In this document: piece by piece, positions 1 to 9,556 of the stretch
Layout: every line of letters begins with the position of its first letter
Numbering within the stretch: position 1 is the stretch's first letter
Assembly: GCA_002077065.1 (NCBI GenBank)
Contig: NAJO01000077.1
Span: 1-64,000, forward strand
DNA from: Cryoendolithus antarcticus
Taxonomy: Eukaryota > Ascomycota > Dothideomycetes > Cladosporiales > Cladosporiaceae
Direction of reading: 5' to 3'
DNA length: 64,000 nt
Notes under the pieces: model-generated
What the model was told of the DNA's origin: nothing
What the model saw: only the letters and a program-made list of their open reading frames with translations
Databases searched by the model: none
Position numbers and translations under genes: made by a program

Positions 1-822
1 GTTTTGATCGGCGAAGTAGTTCTGAAGAAAGTCGGCTTCAGTGCCCGTTGGTGATAGCTGCAAAGAAGGGAAAATCACCTGTCCCATGTTATCGCCTGCC
101 CAGTCTGCATCTGCGCCTGCGCCACGATGGTAGTGCAGCTGTGCTAGAGCTGCCGCTGCCGACGCCGCAGGGATCAGAGAGCCTCTTCTGTACTCGTCTG
201 ACGAGCGTTGTTGTGCTTGCATGTTGCTGTATATGACCGCGGCGTCATTGTCACCCGCCGTGTAGTAGCCGCCATCGTGCTGCCCAAGTATGTGACCATA
301 GCCTGGCGCAAATGATGAGCCGAAGCCTGCGTCAAGGTTGAAGGCGGGTGACAGACCTGACGGATCAGAGTGCTGTGGTACCACTGCCTGGGCGTGGTTT
401 TGTTGCGGGGAGGGTTCCTGTGGGCGCTCATGTGGCGGCGTGGATATCATGAGGTCGAAGCTCTCTTTGGTCGCCGGCAGTTTGGCGATGTAGTACTCGG
501 GGTGGGCTCGGCGGATATGCTCCTGCATGGAGCGATATCGCTTCTCCTGTAGGCGACGACATTGTTACTGGGTGCTCTGTGCGTGTGACTAAAACGCATG
601 CAATATGAAGATGGACGATGCGAAAGGAATGAGCGTATTGCGAGGCAACAATAGCAGTTGACAAACAACATTGAGAGTGATGGTAGATGGAGGTGGTAAA
701 CTCACGCCGAGACATCGCTTCCTGCAATGGCTGCCATCGTGATTGCGCAGCGGACACACGACCTCGTTGTTGGCGTCCGTAACGGAGAACTGGCCGGTGA
801 GCGAGGTGGTGCGCTGAGGCAT
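1..822 (-). CDS. Conserved fungal C2H2-like protein, 3' end outside window
   Basis: The model is complement(join(<1..546,706..822)), with a 159-bp GT-AG intron (donor GTGAGT). Exon 1 begins MPQRTTSLTGQFSV and carries CPLRNHDGSHCRKRC. Exon 2 begins EKRYRSMQEHIRRAHPEYYI, so a Cys/Cys/His/His-like arrangement spans the junction at about residues 23-55. The rest is low-complexity and rich in Gln, Ser, Pro and Ala. It stays open to base 1, so the C-terminus is missing. The N-terminal block resembles a family found across ascomycetes that is often annotated only as a conserved serine/proline-rich protein. That recognition is from memory. The function is unknown; a nucleic-acid-binding or regulatory role is inference from the Cys/His pattern. 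The start was chosen at the ATG at 822, because an in-frame codon further upstream is not ATG. Confidence 0.75.
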
Positions 823-1952
823 AGTAATAGGTAGCAGCAATGGTGCTCAGGTGCACTGCTATCTGCAGGCCGGCCTGCTTTGCTTGCTCGCAACACACGA
901 GAGGTAGAGGTACAGCCCACTCAGCTAGGTGAAGCTCGCGGATCTGGGAGGGCAGCCAGCAAGATCGGGAAGGAGAGCTTCGGGTGGAGCTTGTGTCCGG
1001 TGGTAGAAGCTATACGGGGAACCAGATTGATGCTGTCCTGTCGTTGTCGAAGCTGTTGCTGCTGACCTTGCGCACACCCGGCTGCACTCGAGGTCGGGTT
1101 GAGGAATGCTGGGGCGTGGATGTGTGCGAGGGGTGCGGCAGATTGCGCAGTCGACACGCCGGGCTGGGATGACCCCACCTGATGAGGGGCTCTATCGCTC
1201 AGTCGCGACGGTCACGTGCGAATGCATTGACAAGGTCTGGGCGGCTGGAAATGCAGGGATTGTGTCGGATGGCGGCAGTGTTGCATACGCGAATCTGCAG
1301 TGTCGGCTAACACCTCATGTTGATGAGCTGGTCTAGATGCGTTGCGACCGGCCGTTTCCTTTCGCTCGCATTCTCGATCGTTTGGGCCATCCAGGATTTG
1401 ATGGTCTGTCAGGACGCATGTCATTGCAGTTGAGTAGGGTTCAGACTGTGTCTGACATAGGCGAGCCGTAGAAAGCCGGGCTAGCCAATAGCGAGCCAGC
1501 AACGCCTTCTCTAGCCACGACGCCATCGGTCTGATGCTGACAACGGCGGGGCGTGGCACCGATAACGAATGCTTTCGACGGTGACGATGGCGATGGCAAG
1601 CAGATGAGCTCTTATCAGGCTGCGAACAATTTATGAAAGATCTATAAGGTGCACTCTCGTGTCCGCGGATATTGCACGAATTAGAGCTGCATGCGATCCG
1701 AGCTCTATGCTCTCGGTACAGGCAGCTCTCGAAGGTCAGCTTAATTCCATTCGAGGCAACGATGTATCCGTCCTCAACACTGCAGATGTAGTGCACTCCG
1801 TACATAACTCACGCAAGTTGATGGTAACGGAATACCACCTCGGCCCGTGTACAAGCTTTCCGCTTTCTGAGTGACATCACAGCCATATTCGTTCCGTTCT
1901 TCATGATAGCTCATCTAAAAAGTCGAATCTCTCATGATCTCTTCAAGTAGTC
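823..1952. other. Intergenic, no gene seen
   Basis: This is a 1.1-kb divergent interval between the conserved C2H2-like gene and the haloacid dehalogenase. Open frames on both strands have no recognisable domain and no supporting splice structure. It presumably holds both promoters. Confidence 0.6.
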
Positions 1953-2696
1953 ATGGCTCCTCTACCCGACATAACGCTAGCATTCGACGCCTACGGCACC
2001 CTCCTCTCTACAGCGTCTATCGCAACATACCTGGCCACCCACTTCTCTCGATCCCAAGCCGAAGCTCTCGCGAAAGCATGGCGAGTCTATCAGCTCGAGT
2101 ACACATGGCGTCTGAACAGCATGGGAGTGTATGAAGACTTCGAGAAAGTGACACGACGATCATTCCTGCATGCGCTGGCTGAAGCGGCACTTGAGCTGGG
2201 TGAGAGAGACACTGAGGGTGTCATGCAGCAGTACGACAACTTAGAGGTGTTCAGTGACGTGAAAGGGTGCCTAGAAAGGCTTCGAGGCGAAGAAGGGGTG
2301 AATGCAGTGGTGTTCAGTAACGGCACGCACTCAATGGTATCGAACAGCGTCACTGGCTCGGCTACGCTGCGCGACTACGGAGATGTACTGAAGGATATCG
2401 TAGTTGTGGAAGAGGTGAAGAGGTTCAAGCCGGCGCCAGAGGTCTACAAATACCTGGTCGGGAAGGTTGGAAAACAGGCCGACAGCCAGGAACAAGTAGG
2501 CAGGGTTTGGCTGGTCAGTGGCAATCCGTTCGATGTTGTTGGCGCGAGAGCTTTCGGGATGAACGTGATCTGGGTCGACCGAGGCGGTTCTGGCTGGATG
2601 GACGGGCTTGTGGAGGGAGAGAAGGGAAGGCCGACCGCCATTGTGAAGAGCTTGGAAGAGGTGGTTGGAGTGCTCGAAAGGCACTACCGTATCTAG
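1953..2696 (+). CDS. Haloacid dehalogenase, type II (HAD superfamily)
   Basis: This is a single-exon gene of 247 residues, the usual length for L-2-haloacid dehalogenase-like proteins. The nucleophile motif AFDAYGTLL places the catalytic Asp at residue 12. Motif II is FSNGT (Ser/Asn for phosphate or substrate binding), motif III is the Lys in VKRFKPAPEVY, and a motif IV-like stretch is SGNPFDVVGARAFGMNVIWVD. The segment between motifs I and II is the helical cap. Family members hydrolyse 2-haloacids, but many fungal paralogues have unknown substrates, so only the superfamily assignment is firm. The upstream sequence CTTCAAGTAGTCATGG gives a reasonable start context. No targeting signal is apparent, so the protein is probably cytosolic. 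Nothing in the neighbourhood suggests a specific pathway. Confidence 0.88.
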   Translation: MAPLPDITLAFDAYGTLLSTASIATYLATHFSRSQAEALAKAWRVYQLEYTWRLNSMGVYEDFEKVTRRSFLHALAEAALELGERDTEGVMQQYDNLEVFSDVKGCLERLRGEEGVNAVVFSNGTHSMVSNSVTGSATLRDYGDVLKDIVVVEEVKRFKPAPEVYKYLVGKVGKQADSQEQVGRVWLVSGNPFDVVGARAFGMNVIWVDRGGSGWMDGLVEGEKGRPTAIVKSLEEVVGVLERHYRI

Positions 2697-3435
2697 ACAA
2701 TTGCGACTTAAGATGCAGTCAAAACAAAGGTCATTCCAAGCCGCAGGAATTCGGATTATCACGTGGCGCGTCGCAACGTGGCAGTGCAGTATCGAGGTGC
2801 TACGCTGTCTCGTAGCTCTCTTAGATTCAGCATCCGTGACCATAGCACTGTGCTGGCGGCACATTAAGAAGACCCTGATTGCATAGCGCATATCTGCAGC
2901 ATCGTAAGGAAGCTCTCTGATGAACACGTACTCTGGCCATCCACTCCAGAAAAACAGTAGATGCCAATGTCGAGTATAACTACGCCAGATACGCTGTAGG
3001 GGAATGTACCACGTCTAATTTACTGATTCTCCCATTTCGTCTAGAAGCCCAGAGGTAAGCCGGTGGAAAGATCTTCCGTCTGCCCTTCGCTTTCCCCTCC
3101 AGCAACCACTGTCAAAAGGTAGGCAGAGTGAATAGGAAGGGCTCGTTTTCTAAAGATCGAAGGAAGAGGCCCTGGAAGCCAACTCTGATCGTGAAGTTTG
3201 TCGAAAGAATGCCAAGCATCGGCCCCGGGCCGATTCGAGTCGCGTGGCAGGGCCATAGCTTTGCTACCGAGGTCAGAGTGACGTACCATTCGACGAAGCT
3301 TTGAACCAGAGCAGCTGCATTGCAAGAAGTAATGTACTATCACTCATCACCAACTAAACGATTGACCCATAGTCTTCTCATCATTCGTCCAGATCTATCA
3401 GACACCTCATCTAACAACCATAACCTACCGTCACC
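2697..3435. other. Intergenic, no gene seen
   Basis: This is a 739-bp spacer between two co-directional genes. It should hold the 3' end of the dehalogenase transcript and the promoter of the LEA-like gene. The last 90 bases are pyrimidine-rich with CAACCATAACC-type leader sequence, as is common before fungal starts. Confidence 0.5.
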
Positions 3436-3870
3436 ATGCTTCGTACCGCGTTCGCCCGCAATGCCCGCCTCTTCAGCACCTCCATCCGCACCCAAAAGTC
3501 AGCTGTCGACGCCGCAAAGGAGACGGCCGCAGACTTGAACAAGGTTGCTGGCGAGAAAGCTGCTGCTGGCATTGAGCAAGCTCGTACGTATTGCCGGATA
3601 CATCTCTCTACCCATACTTCGGGTTTCCCTGTTGACACGATTCCTCCAGAACAAGCCGCACAAAAGGCGAAGGAGGCCATTGGCATCAACGCCGCCGAGG
3701 CAAAGGCAAAAGCCAGCGAGGTTACGGGCGCCACGCAGGGTGATGCTGCCAAGTTGAGCGGGCAGGCGCAGGGCAAGGCTGAGGAGCTCACTGGCAAGGC
3801 AAAGGGTGCAATCAACGAGGCGGCCGGCAAGGCCAAGGCCACTGCTGAGGAGGTGAAGGCAAAGGTGTAG
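3436..3870 (+). CDS. Small LEA-like protein with mitochondrial-type N-terminus
   Basis: The model is join(3436..3583,3650..3870), giving 122 residues. The N-terminus MLRTAFARNARLFSTSIRTQ has Arg, Ser and Leu but no acid, like a mitochondrial presequence. The rest is almost entirely Ala/Lys/Glu/Gly amphipathic repeats (for example AAQKAKEAIGINAAEAKAKA and GQAQGKAEELTGKAKGAINE), typical of late-embryogenesis-abundant or CsbD-like stress proteins. The 66-bp intron has donor GTACGT and acceptor CTCCAG. It contains no stop and is divisible by three, so an unspliced reading stays open. Splicing is preferred because it restores EQAQQAAQKAK in place of an atypical TYCRIHLSTHTS insert. A role in desiccation or stress protection is inference from the family type. 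Confidence 0.72.
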   Translation: MLRTAFARNARLFSTSIRTQKSAVDAAKETAADLNKVAGEKAAAGIEQARTYCRIHLSTHTSGFPVDTIPPEQAAQKAKEAIGINAAEAKAKASEVTGATQGDAAKLSGQAQGKAEELTGKAKGAINEAAGKAKATAEEVKAKV

Positions 3871-4473
3871 ATCAGTATGGAATGAGACCTGAGATGGACC
3901 ATGGCGGATTGGAGACTTGTAAGATGAACGAGGGTATCTGAAAAGCGACGGCAGGCGTATGAAGGGTCCAGTCCACTACCGAGACGACTCTCGCGCAGCT
4001 TTCAAGCTTTGGTATCGGCTCAAATTGACGTGCAGCTGCCGTAGACTATCGCACTGGTCACTTCCATGTGATCTTGCCCTTTCAGCAAGCTTCTACAGGC
4101 GTGACATGGTAGACCGATTTCCAATGTATCTGTATACTTGCATGAATCGATTTCATCTTCTGCCTTCCCAGAACTACTGAATCTACCACGGACCGCTCGT
4201 AGCCCAAAAGCTACCATGGAGCAGAGAACATCTTTGAGAGTCAACTCGTACCGCCAGCTGAGAGGATTTATACCGTACCACTTCTGAATTGTACCATCTC
4301 ACCGGCGGACCTACACCCGGACGTCGACCCCACCCAACGTTCAGCCTCATGCATGGCAATGTGGGACCACGGTGATCTCAATATAGACCAGACCTATGCA
4401 CTATGTGCCATGATCGATTCCTAAAGGTAAGACTTCTCTAGTTCATCTCTCCACATCTCTTCCATACAACACC
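3871..4473. other. Intergenic, no gene seen
   Basis: This is a 603-bp spacer between co-directional genes. No domain-bearing frame is present. The final ~60 bases are C/T-rich and lead into ACACCATGG at the next start. Confidence 0.5.
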
Positions 4474-5235
4474 ATGGCCACCTTCACCCCTACCCCCGAC
4501 CTCTCCCTCCCTCGTATCCTCTGTCTCCACGGCGGCGGCGTTACGGCCGAGGTCTTCGCCCTCCAAGCCCGCACTCTGATCCGCGCCCTCCCAGCCTTCC
4601 GCCTAGTCTTCGCCGACGGACCCTTCTACTGCCCTGCCGGCCCCGGCATAGTCCCCGTCTACGAGCAACACGGCCCTTTCAGGCGCTGGCTGCGCTGGCT
4701 GCCCGAGCACCCTGAGATCGACGACGAGGCTGCGACGGAGGAGGTGTTCTATGCTATTGAGACTTGCAAGCGGGACGATGAGGGGACTGGGCCGTGGGTG
4801 GGTTTGATGGGGTTCAGTCAGGGAGCGAAGTTGAGTGCGAGTTTGCTTTATCATCAGCAAATTCGTGTGGAGAAGACTGGGAAGGCGGAGACGGATTACA
4901 AGTTTGCGGTGCTTCTGGCTGGGCGCTCGCCGCTGGTTAGCTTCTCGGAGCATTCGAGACATCCTGCGCTCGTCAATGCTGGCCAGGTCAGTGAGGGCTT
5001 CGACTATCCGCATCAGAGTCCGCACGTGCTGAGTCTGCCGACTATTCATGTGCATGGGCTGGCGGATGGAGGGCTGCATTTGCATCGCAAGATGCTGGCG
5101 CAGTATCACGATCCGAAGACGAGTACAGTCGTCGAGTGGGATGGGGCGCATAGGGTGCCGTTGAAGAAGACGGATGTCGATAAGATCGCGGCGGAGATAT
5201 ACAGGGTAGCCAGGGAGCAGGGTGTGGCAGTGTGA
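4474..5235 (+). CDS. FSH-type serine hydrolase (alpha/beta hydrolase)
   Basis: This is a single-exon gene of 253 residues, matching the usual size of FSH1-family hydrolases. The opening strand and oxyanion region reads RILCLHGGGVTAEVF. The region FADGPFYCPAGPGI is characteristic of the family. The nucleophile elbow GFSQG places the catalytic Ser at residue 115. The later Asp lies in VHGLADGG and the His in WDGAHRVP, completing the triad in the expected order. Family members include yeast Fsh1-3 and thioesterase-like enzymes attached to polyketide clusters such as CtnB. No polyketide synthase is visible here, so a stand-alone esterase of unknown substrate is more likely. The start context ACACCATGGCC is strong. 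The gene converges on BioDA with a 116-bp gap. Confidence 0.88.
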   Translation: MATFTPTPDLSLPRILCLHGGGVTAEVFALQARTLIRALPAFRLVFADGPFYCPAGPGIVPVYEQHGPFRRWLRWLPEHPEIDDEAATEEVFYAIETCKRDDEGTGPWVGLMGFSQGAKLSASLLYHQQIRVEKTGKAETDYKFAVLLAGRSPLVSFSEHSRHPALVNAGQVSEGFDYPHQSPHVLSLPTIHVHGLADGGLHLHRKMLAQYHDPKTSTVVEWDGAHRVPLKKTDVDKIAAEIYRVAREQGVAV

Positions 5236-5351
5236 GCGACACCTTGGCTAGCGAAGGCAACGCTCCTGTCGAACGATACACGATATATGCATAGACTATA
5301 TACACGGACTTTTGGATGATGGTCAGAAACGTCCGACCACCGCACAACAAC

Positions 5352-7817
5352 TCACTCTAGCGCTTTCAGGACGGTCTTTTCGACACCGGCCAGCGTCTCT
5401 GGAGTACTGGTCATGGCACCCATGAGGTACAGCACGTTTCCAAGCACTCGAGAGTGGATCACCGCCTGACCGGGCTCAGTGCCGGCCAGTAAACGATCTC
5501 GCAGTCCTGTAGCCGCTGTTGAAGCATATCCAGATCCAGCTGGATCCTTAAGAGACATCGCGAACACCGAGCCGATGGCGAACACCGAGTCGACATTAGG
5601 CTTGTGTGAGACGGCCTTGACAAAGTCTTGCGACCACACGCTCCACAATAATTGCTGAGTCGGGCTCGCGGACGAAGTTTCCACTGCAGGCAAAGACCAG
5701 TCTTTCCGATACGCAGCCCAGTCAGCGCTGTGACTGATCTTCGCCATGGTCTTTAGACTCTCGTTCGCCACCGCGCAGCCGACAGCATGCGCCGTGTAGC
5801 TGTGCCCATGCAGCAATGCATCGCTCTTGTCGTTGCTTAAGAAAGCTTCGAAGATCGCCTCGCTAGCGGTTGTAGTGCAGAGCGGTAGCAGACCGCCTGT
5901 CAGCAGCTTGGCATTTACAACGATATCGGCATCGACGCCGAGGAAGCTCGCAGCGCTGAAGCGGCCAAGGCGGTAGAGCCCAGTGAAAACCTCGTCGAAG
6001 ATGACAGGCATACCCCTCCAGTCGGTCTCATCCGAGGCGGATGGAGAGGATTCCCGAACTGCGTCCACGAGGCAACGTTGAAATATCGGGTCCGCTAGGT
6101 TCATCCCGCCGGCTCCCAGTATGACGGGCTCCATGATCAGAGCGCCAAAGTTCCGACCAGCCTGTCGAAGTTGATCGATCTCGCCGTCCAGATACTTTCG
6201 GTAGATTTCCCGATCAGACTTCCTTGCATCCAGATCGAAAACCTTGTCCAGCGACTCGAACCTCTGGGTGTCGCCCAGCTCGTTCCTCAGCTGCTCCGGC
6301 ACTTCGACAATCCATTGCCCATCCCTCATCTTCACAGTCGGAAAGTCAAGCCAGTGCCCTCGACCCCGATACCACTCGACTTTCTTGTTATAGATGCTTG
6401 GCTCGCTACAGTCCATAGTCCCGATTGTGTCACCGTGGTAACTCCCTATCAACCCCAAGATCTCAACGTTCTCGTCGGGACTCCAGCCATTGCGTTTCGA
6501 GGCAGCACGCAAAGCCATCTTGACGGCTACCTCCATCCCTGTGCTGCCATTGTCGGTGTAGAAGACTTTGCTCAGACGTGGATTGCCCATGCTTTGGATG
6601 AGGGTTTGGGCCAGAGTGAGAGCAGGCTCGTGAATGGCGGACGCGAACATTACGTGCCCATAGCGGCCTGCCGCGTGGGCTGCTGTGAGAGCCAGTTGAG
6701 GGTTGCCGTGGCCGAGACCTTGGGTCCACCAGGAGGCTGAGGCGTCGAAGGCTGGGGTTATGAGGGACGTCTCTTGAGTTGAGGCTGGACCTGGGTCGGC
6801 AACGGATTGGGAGGGCTTCTTTTGGTAGGTCTGGAAGTAGTCGCCGTAGGCTGAGTCCATGGCTATGACTGTATTCTCGTTTCGCTCGCTGTGCTGCATG
6901 AAGGGGTGCCAAATCGCTTCCGTGGCTTGTTTGGGCATGGACTGCAGGGACTCGATGCGTTGATCGTGAGAATGAAGGAAGCGATCGACGAAGGACGTGA
7001 CTTGCGCACTATCGCTGGCGTTGGAGTAGTAGTTCCGCATTGACTCTATGTCCTCTGATGCCGTAGCTCTGGCCTCCGGCGGCGGTGTGATCGAGAACGC
7101 GTCCACACTCCGCTCAGCGAAATAGTCCCGCAGGTAGGTATAATTTCCGTATCGACTCTCGTCAAAGAGAGCGATGGACTGAACGTCATATCCACGAATG
7201 TGCAGCGACTCCCATGCAGATATCGTTGATCCGATTCCGCCGAGTCGATGGTCACCTACTAGCAATACTGGTAGTCTCAGAGGACGGTAAAGATCGGCCT
7301 GTGTGATACCCGAGGGCGCAGGCGATAGTACACCGCCCGCAGTCTCGACTATTGCTACGCCGTCTTGTCCATCAGCATAGCTCGAGAGCTCGTCGTGGAC
7401 TGCTCGTCGGACGGCGTTGTCGGAAATGTCCTTCGATTATTGTCAATCGTTGGTTTGGATGCGATCCTCAATGTTTCATACCTGCGATGAACCGCGGACG
7501 GCAAGATGTGGACTGACGGGGTCAGAGAATTGATATAGGGTCTTTGATCGGATTCCTGGCCCGAATGTCGATAAGTGACTGTGGGTAGGCAGTCAGTATA
7601 AAGCCAATAGTACATGAAGGTAGATTTGACTGTACCTATCGTCTGCCTCTTGTAACGGTCCTGTTGATATCGGCTTCAAATAATGCACTTTCTCGAATTC
7701 CTTCCGAAATGCCTGACACAAAATCGTCGAAAAGATGGTCTTGCCAACGCCCGTATTTGCACCATAGATCTGTAATGTCCTGAGCTTCGGCCACAAGACC
7801 GAGCCCACTTGTCTCAT
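5352..7817 (-). CDS. bioDA: Bifunctional dethiobiotin synthetase / DAPA aminotransferase (BioDA)
   Basis: The model is complement(join(5352..7430,7482..7578,7636..7817)), giving 785 residues with 57-bp and 51-bp introns. The N-terminal domain is dethiobiotin synthetase: the P-loop YGANTGVGKT lies at about residues 18-27, followed by KPISTG, VSPHLA, AIVETAGGVLSPAPSG and VLLVGDHRLGGIGSTIS. The C-terminal domain, from about residue 260, is a PLP-dependent DAPA aminotransferase: it has WWTQGLGHGNP, GSYHGDTIGTM, the PLP-ring Asp in VIFDEVFTG (about 572) and the Schiff-base Lys in NAKLLTGG (about 601). Together they convert KAPA to DAPA and then to dethiobiotin, two successive steps of biotin synthesis. 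The fusion is the known eukaryotic arrangement. The start ATG at 7817 gives MRQVGSVLWPKLRTLQ directly before the P-loop strand. It shares its promoter with bioF. Confidence 0.95.
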
Positions 7818-7977
7818 CGTCGTAGCATTGGTCTAGGTCGAGTAACATGTGAAGACGACGAACTCATAATGCCCAGCATTGGCCATCGTTGAGCCTCGGG
7901 GAAACGAAGCCGAATCCCGATTGATGAAAGTGTATCCCGACTGCATTCACCGTCTCTGTTACGTACCATTCGGTTCA
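7818..7977. promoter_or_regulatory. Shared divergent promoter of bioDA and bioF
   Basis: Only about 160 bp separate the two start codons if the spliced BioF model is right (231 bp otherwise). Two CCAAT boxes read on the minus strand (ATTGG at 7827-7831 and 7878-7882). Co-regulation of the two biotin genes from this interval is inference from the layout. Confidence 0.55.
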
Positions 7978-9462
7978 ATGGCATCGACAACTTCTCGTCT
8001 CGACTGCCCGTGAGTCGAGACCATGCTGGGACGTCACCTATCAAGACCATGAAACGAGGCTGTGGCAGCCGCCTCGAAGATGCACTCGCCAAGACCCTGC
8101 TTCGCAGAAAGACCTCGAAGACCATCAGAGCACTGAGCACGCGACCGACAGGCTCTGTGGACTTTTCATCGAACGACTTTCTGTCTCTAGCGACCTCGAA
8201 GGAATTACGGGAGGGTTTCCTGGCTGAGCTCAATGCTGGATCGTCAATTCTCGGGAGCGGAGGCTCACGACTTCTCGATGGCAATTCGACGTACGCCGAA
8301 GCATTGGAGAAAGACATCGCTTCGTTCCATGGCGCCGAGACAGCTCTGCTGTGTAACTCTGGCTTCGATGCCAATGCGGGGCTTTTTTCTTGCTTGCCGC
8401 AGCGGGGCGACATCATTGTCTACGACGATTTCATCCACGCGAGCGTACACGATGGTATGAAGTTGTCTCGTGCTAGCAAGTGTCTGCCGTTCGCGCACAA
8501 CTCGGTCGCCGGATTGAAGGAAGTCCTGATCGACTGTTTGCGCGACCCAAAGATCAAGGACGGGTCCCGCAATGTCTTTATTGCTGTCGAGGGCGTCTAC
8601 AGCATGGACGGAGATGTGCCGCCACTTAGCGCGATCGTTGACTTGATCCACGAGCTCTTGCCGCTGGGTAACGGTCATCTGATCGTCGATGAAGCGCACT
8701 CGACTGGCGTCTTTGGACCTCGTGGATCAGGACTGGTCTGCGGAATGGGACTGGAGAAGGAAGTACTCGTTCGTCTGCATACCTTTGGAAAGGCATTGGC
8801 TTGCAATGGCGGTAAGCCGAAGACCTGGATCTGGCAATGAGATGACTGCTGACGAGCCGTCATGCAGCTGCACTGTTGTGCTCTGACACCGTGCGCCAAT
8901 ACCTCATCAATTACGCCCGTCCGCTAATCTACACGACCTTCCTATCATACCCGTCACTAGCAGCCATCCGAGCTTCCTACACATACTTGATGCAGGGCGA
9001 GACGATACCGGTGAGTGAATACTCTATACTACCATCATGACTCTACCAGTGCTGATCGCCCTCCAGCTCCAAGCAAATCTGCACTCTCTCATCGCCCATC
9101 TGCACACCAGACTTCTCGATCTGCAATACTCGCTCCGCCTCGCAGTCTCCAACTCCGCATCTAACACCGCGTTGATGTCAGTCCCAACAGAGAAGCCAGT
9201 CTCACCGATCTTCTACGTCCTCTCCTCGGAGCCCAAGGCTCTGGCAGCTTACTGTCAGGCTAAGGGCTTCGTTGTTAGAGGTATCGTGCCACCGACTGTA
9301 CCCAGAGGTGGCGAACGGGTGAGGATCTGTCTGCATGCTGGCAACACGTCTGGAGAGATCGATGGACTGGTACAGGTGATCGGGCAGTGGGTGCAGCAGC
9401 AGACGCGGCAGAGTGGCACTGAAGACGCAACTGCACCAAAAGCGAGGCAGGCAAAATTGTGA
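7978..9462 (+). CDS. bioF: 8-amino-7-oxononanoate (KAPA) synthase, BioF, with PTS1
   Basis: The preferred model is join(7978..8009,8069..8811,8868..9010,9067..9462), giving 437 residues. Family blocks are visible in order: GSVDFSSNDFLSLA, GSGGSRLLDGN, LCNSGFDANAG, YDDFIHASVHDG, AVEGVYSMDGDVPPL, the PLP Asp in LIVDEAHSTGVFGPRGSG, the Schiff-base Lys in HTFGKALA (about residue 250), then YLINYARPLIYTTFLSYP. It condenses pimeloyl-thioester with alanine to KAPA, the substrate of the neighbouring BioDA. The protein ends QAKL; AKL is a canonical PTS1, agreeing with reports that fungal BioF is peroxisomal. The 5' end is uncertain. The GTGAGT donor at 8010 and acceptor at 8068 join in frame from ATG 7978; alternatively translation starts at ATG 8049, without that intron. 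Introns 2 and 3 are both 56 bp. Confidence 0.92.
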
Positions 9463-9556
9463 GCAGACGCAATGCGACGCTCAGGACGGCATGCCGTCGA
9501 TGCATGTCATGTACATATATACACCTAAACCGACATCTCTAGTCAATGCCTTCCGC

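Noticed and set aside
1212..1805. 197-codon minus-strand open frame
   Set aside because: Cys/His/Arg-rich random-looking composition, no recognisable motif, no splice structure, in an intergenic gap.
2331..2927. 198-codon minus-strand open frame over the haloacid dehalogenase
   Set aside because: It is antisense to a well-supported HAD gene and has no domain; a codon shadow.
6171..6740. 189-codon plus-strand frame inside bioDA
   Set aside because: Antisense to the aminotransferase domain, which has all of its catalytic motifs.
8010..8048. Translation of BioF from the GTG codon at 8010
   Set aside because: Nuclear genes rarely start at GTG, and this GTG is the first bases of a perfect GTGAGT splice donor.
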